From Firmicutes bacterium UBA2058 (GTDB lineage Bacteria > Bacillota > Clostridia > Tissierellales > Sedimentibacteraceae), in the NCBI GenBank assembly GCA_002332905.1, contig DDAM01000053.1:1-21076 (forward strand): a stretch of DNA of 21,076 nucleotides. Reading direction: 5' to 3'. Below the pieces are notes generated by a model that worked only from the letters and a program-made list of their open reading frames with translations, was not told where the DNA came from and searched no databases. Below, piece by piece: positions 1 to 8,035 of the stretch (position 1 is the first letter of the stretch; each line of letters starts with the position of its first letter). The translations under genes and the position numbers were made by a program.

Positions 1-9
1 ACAATTCAT
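1..9 (-). CDS. First three codons of a gene running off the left edge
   Basis: Reading the minus strand, a perfect GGAGGAG ribosome site (positions 17-23) is followed after 7 bases by ATG at 9-7, then AAT and TGT, where the window ends. The product cannot be identified. A sigma-54-like promoter lies at the right distance upstream and a sigma-54 activator gene precedes it on the same strand, so it is probably the target of that regulator (inference). Confidence 0.5.
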
Positions 10-45
10 AGTTGGTCTCCTCCATTTTTATTTGTCCATTTAAAT

Positions 46-61
46 TACAAATTTCATGCCA
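46..61 (-). promoter_or_regulatory. Candidate sigma-54 (-24/-12) promoter
   Basis: The minus strand reads TGGCAT, 5 bases, TTGTA, against the sigma-54 consensus TGGCAC-N5-TTGCW. The GG of the -24 box is intact, but the -12 GC is GT, which is a real weakness. A start about 12 bases downstream would give a leader of roughly 27 bases containing the ribosome site at 17-23. The adjacent sigma-54 activator gene supports the call. Confidence 0.5.
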
Positions 62-136
62 ATGTGTAAACGTTTTTTGTTTGTTGAAATATAAGCCTTT
101 ATGTCGAAAATGCTATTCTCTATTTTTTAAAGCATG

Positions 137-186
137 AAAAAAATGCCGCGCAAAATTTGCATAGTGAAAATTTTGCATGGCATTTT
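137..186 (-). terminator. Rho-independent terminator of the two-component operon
   Basis: Arms at 140-158 and 168-186 form a 19-position stem with two imperfect positions and a 9-base loop. On the minus strand the stem is followed by seven Ts. It lies 37 bases past the response-regulator stop codon and ends that operon before the left-edge gene. Confidence 0.85.
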
Positions 187-222
187 ATATTCATAAAATT
201 ATATTTAGTTATATAGGTAGCA

Positions 223-1566
223 TTATAGATTATATTCTTTTATTTTATATCTAATAGATCTTTCGCTAATACCTAAACTATCAGCTGTCCATTTTCTATT
301 TTGTTTATTATTATCAAGGGCAAATTTTATAACCTTTTTTTCAATATCTTTAATATTTTCTCCTTGATAAATTCTTATATAATTTTCAGAATCATCTTTA
401 TATGTTTGATTGGTTATTTGAGGCATTAAATTTAGCGACTCAACACCAAGATATTCTCCGGTATCCAATAGTACCGCTCTTTGTATAATGTTTTCAAGCT
501 CTCTAACATTTCCTTCAAAACGATAATTTTCAAGCAAATTATATGCCTCGGGAGTTAAATCCTTAATATCCTTATTAAAAGCGATATTGTACTTTTCGAT
601 GAAATACGGAATAAGATATTTAAGGTCTTCTATTCGATCTCTAAGTGGAGGTGATGTTATATTAATAACATTTATCCTATAATATAAATCCCCTCTAAAA
701 TTACCCAGCTCCACTTCTTTCTTTAAATTTTTATTGGTACAACAGATAATTCTAACATCAACCTTAAACGTGGTATCACTGCCTATTTGTCTTACTTCCT
801 TTTCCTGAAGAAACCTTAAAAGTTTTGATTGTAGCCTTAAATCCATTTCACCAATTTCATCTAGTAAAAGTGTCCCCTTATCAGCTTTTCTTATAAGTCC
901 TATTTCATCCCTATATGCTCCTGTAAAAGCACCCTTTTTATATCCAAAAAGCTCACTTTCTAACAAATCAGCCGGTAAAGCCGCACAGTTTATTGCACTA
1001 AATGGATTATCGGCCCTGTTGCTTGACGTATGTATTTTCTGCGCTAAAAGCTCTTTTCCGGTACCGCTCTCACCAGTAATAAGTATAGTTGCATCAGTGT
1101 CTTTTATCTTATTTATTACATTTATTATATCTTTAATTTTTTTAGATTCACCTATTATGTCCTTTTTTATATGACATTCAAGACTTTCTATTTTTTTTGC
1201 TAGCTTTACTTTTTCAGCAGCAGTTTTTAACAATAGTATAAGCTGCTCATTTTGTATTGGCTTTGTTATAAAATAATAGGCACCTGACTTAATAGCTTCA
1301 ATAGAATTATCTATTGTTGAATATGCAGTCATTATTATAACCATAATATCAGGGTCAATATCCAATATCTCCTTCATTAAACTAAATCCACTATCTTCCT
1401 TAAGCCGTAAATCTAAAAGCACAAGTGGCATTCTTTCCTTATTAAAAATATCTAGTGCCTCATTATAGTTATCACTTGTATATATTTCATAGTAATCTTC
1501 TAATAAGAATTTTAGAGAACGCAATATAGCTTTCTCATCATCAACTATTAACAATTTGTTCTTCAA
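223..1566 (-). CDS. Sigma-54-dependent response regulator (NtrC family)
   Basis: This 447-residue protein has the full NtrC layout. A receiver domain lies at about 1-120 with phospho-acceptor D52. A sigma-54 AAA+ domain follows at about 137-370, with Walker A GESGTGKE (165-172), the sigma-54 contact loop GAFTGA (212-217) and Walker B ending in DE (236-237). A Fis-type helix-turn-helix occupies about 410-447. Phosphorylation by the upstream kinase should allow it to drive open-complex formation at -24/-12 promoters. The reading frame extends to a TTG at 1584, but the TTG at 1566 is preceded at 5 bases by AAAGGGTGG and gives the usual receiver N-terminus MKNKLLIVDDE, so I chose 1566. The gene overlaps the kinase gene by 26 bp, implying coupled translation. 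The likely target is the gene at the left edge. Confidence 0.93.
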   Translation of the reverse strand: MKNKLLIVDDEKAILRSLKFLLEDYYEIYTSDNYNEALDIFNKERMPLVLLDLRLKEDSGFSLMKEILDIDPDIMVIIMTAYSTIDNSIEAIKSGAYYFITKPIQNEQLILLLKTAAEKVKLAKKIESLECHIKKDIIGESKKIKDIINVINKIKDTDATILITGESGTGKELLAQKIHTSSNRADNPFSAINCAALPADLLESELFGYKKGAFTGAYRDEIGLIRKADKGTLLLDEIGEMDLRLQSKLLRFLQEKEVRQIGSDTTFKVDVRIICCTNKNLKKEVELGNFRGDLYYRINVINITSPPLRDRIEDLKYLIPYFIEKYNIAFNKDIKDLTPEAYNLLENYRFEGNVRELENIIQRAVLLDTGEYLGVESLNLMPQITNQTYKDDSENYIRIYQGENIKDIEKKVIKFALDNNKQNRKWTADSLGISERSIRYKIKEYNL

Positions 1567-3142
1567 CCTTACCACCCTTTTCAACAGTTACAGTTATACA
1601 CATACCTTTTAATTCTCCCTCACTATGCGCTGTTATGCTTCCCCCGTTGTCCTCAACCATCTGCCTAACTACAAACATTCCAATACCATTACCATTATCC
1701 TTAGTAGTAAAAAAAGGATCAAATATTTTCTCAATATTACTTTCATTCATTCCATAGCCATTATCTTCAAAATAGATTATAACATTTTTGCCTTCACTCT
1801 TAGCATATATTTTTATTAATGGATTTTCAATGTTTTTTACTGCATCTATACTATTTAATATTATATTTAAAATTATTTGCTTTAAATGATTAACATCAAA
1901 TTTAGCATAATATGAAGAATCTATATTCACTTCTACGTCTATATCTTTTATTTGCATTTTTACCAGCTTTATAGAATTTTGTATCTCTTCATTTAGATTT
2001 ATAACCTCTCTTATTGGCTTTCTAGGAGATGTGTACTCCACAAATTCTTTTATAAGTGAATCTATTCTATCAATCTCAACCGGTATATCTTCAGAAGCGG
2101 CTATCATAAATTCTCTATTCTCAACCTTATCCTTCATCTGTCTTGTATAAATTCTAATAGATGTGAGAGGATTTCTGATTTCATGTGCTATTGATGAAAT
2201 TAGTTTGTCCATAAACTGCATTTTGTCGTGCTTATAAATTTCATTAATAATAGCTTTTTCCTTTTCAATTCTATTTTTTATTATTTTATCAAGCTTTTTA
2301 TTACTATATAAAATAACTACCTCTATAATAAATACAATAACTAGTGTAAAAAATATAACTTTAACCAATAGTTGATTTTGTGCACTTACATTCCTTATTG
2401 GTGTTCCAAACCATTTTCTATAAATTAAATCATACATACCATTATTCTGTATTTCCTTAAGCCCGTAATTAAGCTTATCCAAAAGCTCTTCATTATTTTT
2501 ATTAACAGCCATACAATACTTTTTCTCATTGAGCGAATTGCCGACTATTTTTATTAAATCTGTAGAATTATTCTCGTTACAAAGATAGTTGACTGTTAAG
2601 GTGTTACCAATCAAAGCACTAACTTCTCCGTTTAATAAAGCCTCTAATGCTTCTTTTATTGAGTCATATTGTATAATTTTCACACCATTAATTTTACTAA
2701 TTTCGTAGTATGCACTATCTTCCTTATGTAGTGCAACAGTTTCTCCTGATAAGTCTACAAAGCCATTAATATTCCATGAATTGTTTAAAACAAAGATAGA
2801 CTGAGAATTCATTATAAGGGAATTTGTAAATGAGAATTTATCCTTTCTTTCCTCCGATTCTTTCATACCTTGGATTAAATCAACTTCTCCATTTGCAAGC
2901 GCATAATAGGCATCCTCCCAATCCATTGGTATAAATTCAAAGTCTATGCCTGTTGCAATACTAATTGCTTTTAGCATATCAACATTGAATCCTTTATAAA
3001 TTCCATCTGCATCAATAAATTCATAGGGTGGAAAATTATTATCTCCTGCAACCTTAAATTTTTCTTCTAAAGCATAAACATTTAGACAAAACACACTTGA
3101 TATAATAGATAAAATAATTAAATAAACTAAATATCTTTTCAT
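1541..3142 (-). CDS. Membrane histidine kinase with solute-binding-protein (SBP_bac_3) sensor
   Basis: This 533-residue kinase has a signal peptide or first membrane segment (about 1-24) and an extracellular SBP_bac_3-type domain (about 28-247; opening VAGDNNFPPYEF, GFNVDMLKAI, DLIQGM). One transmembrane helix follows (258-280), then a short charged linker. The dimerisation/H-box reads SSIAHEIRNP with H320, and the HATPase has N430, DNGYGM (460-465) and GNGIGM (484-489). No HAMP or PAS domain is visible. SBP_bac_3 domains usually bind amino acids or similar small polar solutes, so it probably senses such a ligand outside the cell and phosphorylates the sigma-54 regulator encoded next. The overlap and shared promoter support the pairing. 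The start ATG has AGGAA 8 bases upstream. The ligand is unknown. Confidence 0.92.
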   Translation of the reverse strand: MKRYLVYLIILSIISSVFCLNVYALEEKFKVAGDNNFPPYEFIDADGIYKGFNVDMLKAISIATGIDFEFIPMDWEDAYYALANGEVDLIQGMKESEERKDKFSFTNSLIMNSQSIFVLNNSWNINGFVDLSGETVALHKEDSAYYEISKINGVKIIQYDSIKEALEALLNGEVSALIGNTLTVNYLCNENNSTDLIKIVGNSLNEKKYCMAVNKNNEELLDKLNYGLKEIQNNGMYDLIYRKWFGTPIRNVSAQNQLLVKVIFFTLVIVFIIEVVILYSNKKLDKIIKNRIEKEKAIINEIYKHDKMQFMDKLISSIAHEIRNPLTSIRIYTRQMKDKVENREFMIAASEDIPVEIDRIDSLIKEFVEYTSPRKPIREVINLNEEIQNSIKLVKMQIKDIDVEVNIDSSYYAKFDVNHLKQIILNIILNSIDAVKNIENPLIKIYAKSEGKNVIIYFEDNGYGMNESNIEKIFDPFFTTKDNGNGIGMFVVRQMVEDNGGSITAHSEGELKGMCITVTVEKGGKVEEQIVNS

Positions 3143-3184
3143 ATGATTTTCCTATCATAAATATTATTCGACATATTTTTACAA

Positions 3185-3213
3185 ATTATATCACGACGCT
3201 GAATTAGAAGCAA
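3185..3213 (-). promoter_or_regulatory. Sigma-A promoter of the kinase/regulator operon
   Basis: The minus strand reads TTGCTT (3213-3208), exactly 17 bases, then TATAAT (3190-3185). It lies 43 bases upstream of the kinase start and just after the terminator of the acetyltransferase gene, so the two-component genes have their own promoter. Confidence 0.7.
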
Positions 3214-3223
3214 TTTAAATAAC

Positions 3224-3276
3224 AAAAAAATAAAAAGGTTATACTTCTCATAATAAATATAATCAAGTATAACCTT
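3224..3276 (-). terminator. Rho-independent terminator of the ABC-transporter operon
   Basis: A perfect 12-bp stem, AAGGTTATACTT (3235-3246) with AAGTATAACCTT (3265-3276), encloses an 18-base loop. On the minus strand it is followed by TTTATTTTTTT. It starts 6 bases after the acetyltransferase stop codon and separates the ABC operon from the kinase operon. Confidence 0.88.
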
Positions 3277-3281
3277 AAAAT

Positions 3282-3815
3282 TTAAAAAATCAGTGACATA
3301 TATAGGCTATCATAATATATATCTTTAACTAAATTTTCTTTCTCAAACGTTCCTTCAACTTTAAATCCCTTGTTTTTATATAATTTAATTGCATTTAAAT
3401 TATCTATTCTTGTTATTAAAGTTATTTTTTTAGTTATACCATTATTTTTAGCCCAATTAATTACTTCATCCATTAAAACATTTCCTAACCCGAGACCACA
3501 GAAGGATTGCTTGATACCTATACCTAAAACACCTACATGCTTAAATCTTGGTTTTTGTGATGAATTTATTGTCACTATCCCTGCAATTTCTCTTCCTTCA
3601 ATTGCCATAAGCATAATGGAATTTGCTTCCTTATTGGTAACATCTATAGAATTTTCTTCCTCATTCAAACATCTTGGAAATTCATTTTTACCAAAGGATA
3701 AAAAATCAGTTTCACCACCAATAAAGTTATAGAAATCTATAATGCTTTGTGCATCATCTTTTGTAGCTGTTTTAAGACATATCTCAATCCCATTTTTTAA
3801 GATTACGCTTTTCAT
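3282..3815 (-). CDS. GNAT-family N-acetyltransferase
   Basis: This 177-residue protein has the GNAT fold signatures. The acetyl-CoA-binding motif A lies around residues 93-115 (GVLGIGIKQSFCGLGLG, with the final GLGLG standing in for the usual RGxGxG/A), and the C-terminal motif B is NAIKLYKNKGF, typical of the RimI/RimJ-like group. It should transfer acetyl from acetyl-CoA to an amine, but the acceptor cannot be read from sequence. It begins 5 bases after the second permease gene and ends just before the operon terminator, so it is co-transcribed with the ABC importer. It may modify the imported compound or a product derived from it (inference). Its ribosome site is weak (GAGGTG about 15 bases upstream), suggesting translational coupling. 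Confidence 0.85.
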   Translation of the reverse strand: MKSVILKNGIEICLKTATKDDAQSIIDFYNFIGGETDFLSFGKNEFPRCLNEEENSIDVTNKEANSIMLMAIEGREIAGIVTINSSQKPRFKHVGVLGIGIKQSFCGLGLGNVLMDEVINWAKNNGITKKITLITRIDNLNAIKLYKNKGFKVEGTFEKENLVKDIYYDSLYMSLIF

Positions 3816-3820
3816 AGTTT

Positions 3821-5296
3821 TTATGCTTTCACCTCACCCTTGATATTTTTATTATCAAGCTGTTCAGTTTTTGGCTTTAATATAGTTTTCCAAGCATGCA
3901 TTGCAAGCGAAACCGCTATAACCCCATAAGATACAAATACTCTAAAGTATTCACCAAGCTGTGCATTATTAAATAATTGCTTACCCGCCTGAGGAGCAAC
4001 TATAAATAAAGTATGGAATAATATTACTCCAATTATTGCATGTTTATTATTAGCCTTTTGCACTGAAGCACCACCAACAAGTAAGGCAGCTATGGCAAAT
4101 TGAGCAACCTGAGTATGTGCACCATATGTCGAGAAGGTACCTATGTTTTGTAGATATATCAGCTGTCCCCAGCATGCTAATACTGTTGATATTATCATTG
4201 CAATAATTCTTGTTTTATTAACATTTATACCAGCAGCATTTGCAACAACCCTACTTTGCCCTACAGTTCTCATGTTTTGCCCAAGTCTAGTTCGGATAAT
4301 TATAGTATTAAAGCCACATAATAATCCTATCAACAAATATGTAGTAACTGGTATGTTAACGAACAATAATATTTCTTCTATTGACTTTAGATAAGTAGCC
4401 GCATAAATTATAGCAGCTACTATAATAAAAGAAAATGCTTTTTTAATATTAAATCTTGAATCCTTTTCTATAAATCTATTTTTTATAATCTGCCAAATTT
4501 GCAATACAATTATAACAACAACTAAAATTTCAACCGCATATAATAGCAATAATCTATCCGCTGATAAAAAGGCTTCAATTGCAGGAACGTAGCTTAAAGC
4601 ATAAACAATCGCAGTAGTTATCATATAAACATACATTTTTTTAAATGATTTTTTTTCTTTTTTAATTAATGTCATAGCTATTTTTATAATAAAAACTATC
4701 AAGCTAAATATAAACCATAGTTTAACTATAGTTAGCATTGAAACTGTATCTAGCGAATACTTTAAATTACCTGCTAAATCTATGGTATTTTTAACACCAA
4801 TCCCACCTGCAATTATAAGCGAAGGATTATTTACAGGTAGAACACCACCTATTACAAATAAAAAAAATAATTGATATAGACCGTCCACAAAGTATCCAAG
4901 CACCATACCGGCTATCATCTCAGAGCCCTTCATTTTATTAAATAATGCTCCAACTAGATATCCGAATATAATTGCTAATGGGGTTGACATAAGTACACAT
5001 AATAAAAATCCTTGTATACCAGTAAAACCCCAATATACCACCCAAAATACAGCAATTTGAGCAGCAACAGCTCCAATTGTTATTCCAAAGTTTAATCCCA
5101 TTCCTGCAAGAACTGGAATTATTAAGGCTAAAACAATAAAACCATTTCTTCCAATACGGACAAATAATTCATTAGCAACAAAAGTTAAAGGATTTTTAGA
5201 TGCATAAATAGCTGCAATACATAATAAAACAAACAGCACTACAACTTTATTTTCAACAAATGCTTTTTTAACATTATATTTTATATTATTCACCAT
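3821..5296 (-). CDS. ABC importer permease 2 (BPD_transp_2 type, with extra membrane insert)
   Basis: This 491-residue integral membrane protein is paralogous to permease 1. Both share MGLNFGI near residue 66, KGSEM (123-127), a GIGVKNTI-like segment (165-172), and the cytoplasmic coupling region GQxMRTVGQ...GINVNKTRI (about 339-363). The family usually has 300-360 residues; the excess is an insert at about 200-330 with extra hydrophobic segments and an internal repeat (218-244 resembles 284-311). Together with permease 1 it should form the heterodimeric channel of the importer. A strong GGAGG ribosome site precedes the ATG, and the gene overlaps permease 1 by 11 bp. The substrate is unknown. 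Confidence 0.88.
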   Translation of the reverse strand: MVNNIKYNVKKAFVENKVVVLFVLLCIAAIYASKNPLTFVANELFVRIGRNGFIVLALIIPVLAGMGLNFGITIGAVAAQIAVFWVVYWGFTGIQGFLLCVLMSTPLAIIFGYLVGALFNKMKGSEMIAGMVLGYFVDGLYQLFFLFVIGGVLPVNNPSLIIAGGIGVKNTIDLAGNLKYSLDTVSMLTIVKLWFIFSLIVFIIKIAMTLIKKEKKSFKKMYVYMITTAIVYALSYVPAIEAFLSADRLLLLYAVEILVVVIIVLQIWQIIKNRFIEKDSRFNIKKAFSFIIVAAIIYAATYLKSIEEILLFVNIPVTTYLLIGLLCGFNTIIIRTRLGQNMRTVGQSRVVANAAGINVNKTRIIAMIISTVLACWGQLIYLQNIGTFSTYGAHTQVAQFAIAALLVGGASVQKANNKHAIIGVILFHTLFIVAPQAGKQLFNNAQLGEYFRVFVSYGVIAVSLAMHAWKTILKPKTEQLDNKNIKGEVKA

Positions 5297-6356
5297 CTTT
5301 TCCTCCTTTTGTTTTTGATAAAGCGTAAAGGATTATTCCGTTTGAGATTATTATACGTAAAACATCTGAAAGATTTCCTTCTGGTAGCACTGCATTGGCA
5401 ACTGGCAAGGCTACTGCTAAAATACCTTGGAACAAAAACGTACCAATAATAACATGAGATATTTTTGCCTTAGATATTGTTGCACCACCAATTAGTATGG
5501 CCGCTACACAATGAAAGCCCATCATTAAAGGTGCATTATAAAGCTGTAAAAATCCATAGCTTTGAGCATATATGATAATTCCTACAGCACCCAAGGCAGT
5601 AGATGCAGCAGTACCAACAATACGCATTTTATTAACATTAACTCCTGTTGAACGTGCAAATACTGGATTTGAACCAACAGCAGTCATTGCTAGTCCTGTC
5701 TTACTTTTCATAAATAGATATACTATTACACACATTGTAAAGAAAAATATTAATAGACCTGTAGGAATATATAAACCTACAGCTTTTTCACCGATTTGTA
5801 TTGACAAAGGTGTGTTACTTAATACTTCTCCAAAGCTACCAGTAAGACTAATAGTATTTCTCATACCAACTCCACCTAAAGGCCAAATCAAATCTCCGTC
5901 CCTAAAAGGCAATGTAAGCCACATAATGTTCATGAAAGCTATCACAGAAAATCCAACATATGTAGAAACAGTCATTTCAGAACCCTTAACTCTATTTAGT
6001 AAAACTCCATAACCAATACCAAGAATTAAAGCTATAATAACTGCAATAACTATAGCTAAAAATATTGCTATCCAAGGGTTTGCTATACCAAGTTCTATTA
6101 CTATGGTAGCTCCTAATAACCCTGCTACTATACCAAGAGAAATACCAAAGTTAAGTCCAATACCGCACTGAACTGCCGGTACCATAGCAAGCACTAATAT
6201 ACCATACATACCCCAACGTCTAATAGCATCACTCATTAGACTTAGAATACTAAGATCTAAAAGTCCCGCTACAAATAGTAAAATTAAAAAGAAACTAACA
6301 ATTATTATTCTAGGTAAACCTATTGCTTCATATGAAAATTTAATTTTTTCATGCAT
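5286..6356 (-). CDS. ABC importer permease 1 (BPD_transp_2 type)
   Basis: This 356-residue protein has about nine or ten hydrophobic segments and the layout of the RbsC/LivH-like BPD_transp_2 family. Visible landmarks are CGIGLNFGISLG, RVKGSEM, GVGMRNTI and the cytoplasmic coupling stretch AVGSNPVFARSTGVNVNK. It overlaps the ATPase gene by 8 bp, with the ATG inside the ATPase tail, and overlaps permease 2 by 11 bp, so the three are tightly coupled. Having two distinct permeases plus one double-NBD ATPase is the arrangement of BMP-type nucleoside and some CUT2 importers. The actual ligand cannot be inferred because the binding protein belongs to a different family. Confidence 0.9.
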   Translation of the reverse strand: MHEKIKFSYEAIGLPRIIIVSFFLILLFVAGLLDLSILSLMSDAIRRWGMYGILVLAMVPAVQCGIGLNFGISLGIVAGLLGATIVIELGIANPWIAIFLAIVIAVIIALILGIGYGVLLNRVKGSEMTVSTYVGFSVIAFMNIMWLTLPFRDGDLIWPLGGVGMRNTISLTGSFGEVLSNTPLSIQIGEKAVGLYIPTGLLIFFFTMCVIVYLFMKSKTGLAMTAVGSNPVFARSTGVNVNKMRIVGTAASTALGAVGIIIYAQSYGFLQLYNAPLMMGFHCVAAILIGGATISKAKISHVIIGTFLFQGILAVALPVANAVLPEGNLSDVLRIIISNGIILYALSKTKGGKDGE

Positions 6357-7950
6357 CTACAACATCTCCCTTCCTTGAACCTGCCATAGCAAGGCCAAAG
6401 TCAGAATCTTGTGCATCAGCAGCCAAAATATCTGCTAATTTACCATTAGATACAATTGCAATACGATCACACATAGAACGTAATTCAACAAGCTCCGAAC
6501 TAACAACTATTATAGTCATGCCTTGTTCTCTATTTAATCTAACTAAATATTCTAAAACTAACTTTTTAGCTCCTATATCAATTCCTCTTGTTGGCTCTGA
6601 TACAATCAGAAGCTTTGGCTTCATTGTAAGTGCTCTTGCTAAACATACCTTTTGTTGGTTTCCACCCGATAACCGTCCTACTGCCTGATTAGGGCCTGTA
6701 CATCTTATATCTAAAAGCTTAATCATATCAAGAGTATGATTATTAGCCTTTCTTTTATTGTATAACTTTATTGGTCCTAATATATTTAAAAACTCATTTT
6801 TTATTTGAATTGCAGAGAATACAATATTTTGTTCAATGGACTCATTTAATAAAAGTCCAACACCTCTTCTGTCCTCCGAAACAAAAGCTATACCATTTTC
6901 TAATGCGTTACCTAACTTTGATAATTCAAGCTCTTTTCCGAAAAAAGAAACTTTACCAATACTTTTATACAAACCCATTATACCATTAGGTATACCAATC
7001 TTTCCTTGTCCAGCAAGTCCTCCGATACCAAATATTTCACCTTTTCGAATCTTAAGATTTATCCCATTAACAGCCTCACCCGGCATACTAACGTAAAAAT
7101 CCTCTATTGACAAAGCTATATCTTTATCTGATAGAACTCTATTATCTTCTTCAAATTCAACCAGCTTTTCAACCTTACGCCCAATCATTAGTTTAGCTAT
7201 TTCTATAACATTAGTCTCTTTTACAAGCTTCCTTGCAATAAACTCACCATCTCTTAAGATTGTTAGGCTATCCGCAACCTCCATTACCTCATCAAGCCTA
7301 TGTGTTATAAATATTATTGCAATTCCTTTAGAAGCAATAAGTTTCATTATTTCTAAAAGTCTTGCTGCTTCACTTTCAGTTAAAACTGCAGTTGGTTCAT
7401 CAAAAACTAGAAGCTTAATGCCCAATTTATCTATTTCTCTTGCAATTTCAATAAATTGCATGTATCCAATAGGTAAGCCAGCTACTTTGACATACTCATC
7501 AATGTTAAGTCCTATTGTATCTAAAGCTAATCTAGCGTCCTTTTCCATTGTTTTTTTGTCTAAAAGTTCTAAATTTTTTCCAAACATATTACTAAAAATA
7601 TTTGGTTTACTTATTTCACGTCCGATTTTGATATTTTCTGTTACAGTAAATCCAGGAACTAGCATAAATTCTTGATGTACCATACCAATACCAATTTCCA
7701 TTGCCTGTTGTGGAGATTCAATTTGAACCTTATCACTGGCAAATTCAACAGTACCTTCGAAGCCACCTGTCGAATGAATAACTGGCATGCCAAACAATAT
7801 ATTCATAAGTGTTGATTTACCTGCTCCATTTTCCCCCATCAGAGCATGTATTTCTCCCTGCTTAACTGTTAAACTAACATCTTTGAGAACTCTATTTCCA
7901 TAATAATTCTTTGATATATTGTCCATTTTTAGAACGAAATCATATCCCAA
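6349..7950 (-). CDS. ABC importer ATPase with two nucleotide-binding domains (CUT2/BMP type)
   Basis: This 533-residue cytoplasmic protein has two tandem ABC domains. NBD1 has Walker A GENGAGKST (39-47), VHQEF (91-95), Walker B LLVFDEPT (180-187) and H-loop H217, but a degenerate signature (LPIGYMQF). NBD2 has a divergent Walker A (GLAGQGKIG, 311-319), VSEDRRGVG (357-365), a good signature LSGGNQQKV (427-435) and LLIVSEPTRGID (447-458). This asymmetry is normal for RbsA/MglA/BMP-type ATPases, where the complementary good halves form a working site. The start is TTG at 7950, with AAGGAGG 9 bases upstream; the nearby ATG is out of frame and no ribosome site precedes the in-frame ATG at codon 9. 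The gene lies between the lipoprotein and permease genes and powers the same importer. Confidence 0.93.
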   Translation of the reverse strand: MGYDFVLKMDNISKNYYGNRVLKDVSLTVKQGEIHALMGENGAGKSTLMNILFGMPVIHSTGGFEGTVEFASDKVQIESPQQAMEIGIGMVHQEFMLVPGFTVTENIKIGREISKPNIFSNMFGKNLELLDKKTMEKDARLALDTIGLNIDEYVKVAGLPIGYMQFIEIAREIDKLGIKLLVFDEPTAVLTESEAARLLEIMKLIASKGIAIIFITHRLDEVMEVADSLTILRDGEFIARKLVKETNVIEIAKLMIGRKVEKLVEFEEDNRVLSDKDIALSIEDFYVSMPGEAVNGINLKIRKGEIFGIGGLAGQGKIGIPNGIMGLYKSIGKVSFFGKELELSKLGNALENGIAFVSEDRRGVGLLLNESIEQNIVFSAIQIKNEFLNILGPIKLYNKRKANNHTLDMIKLLDIRCTGPNQAVGRLSGGNQQKVCLARALTMKPKLLIVSEPTRGIDIGAKKLVLEYLVRLNREQGMTIIVVSSELVELRSMCDRIAIVSNGKLADILAADAQDSDFGLAMAGSRKGDVVDA

Positions 7951-7988
7951 ATTTTCATCCCTCCTTAATTCTCAAAAATTTTTATGAA

Positions 7989-8015
7989 ATTCGCCGACCA
8001 TTAAAGTCGGCGAAT
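7989..8015 (-). terminator. Intercistronic hairpin between binding-protein and ATPase genes
   Basis: A perfect 10-bp stem, ATTCGCCGAC with GTCGGCGAAT, encloses a 7-base loop. It starts 20 bases after the lipoprotein stop. The downstream tract on the minus strand is only moderately U-rich (TTCATAAAAATTTTTG), and no new promoter is evident before the ATPase. It most likely acts as a partial terminator or 3'-end stabiliser that keeps the binding protein in excess over the membrane parts, as in many ABC operons. Confidence 0.75.
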
Positions 8016-8035
8016 CTATCTATCTTCTTTTTAAC

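Noticed and set aside
3370..3732. 120-codon plus-strand frame over the acetyltransferase gene
   Set aside because: It is an antisense shadow of a well-supported GNAT gene with its own place in the operon.
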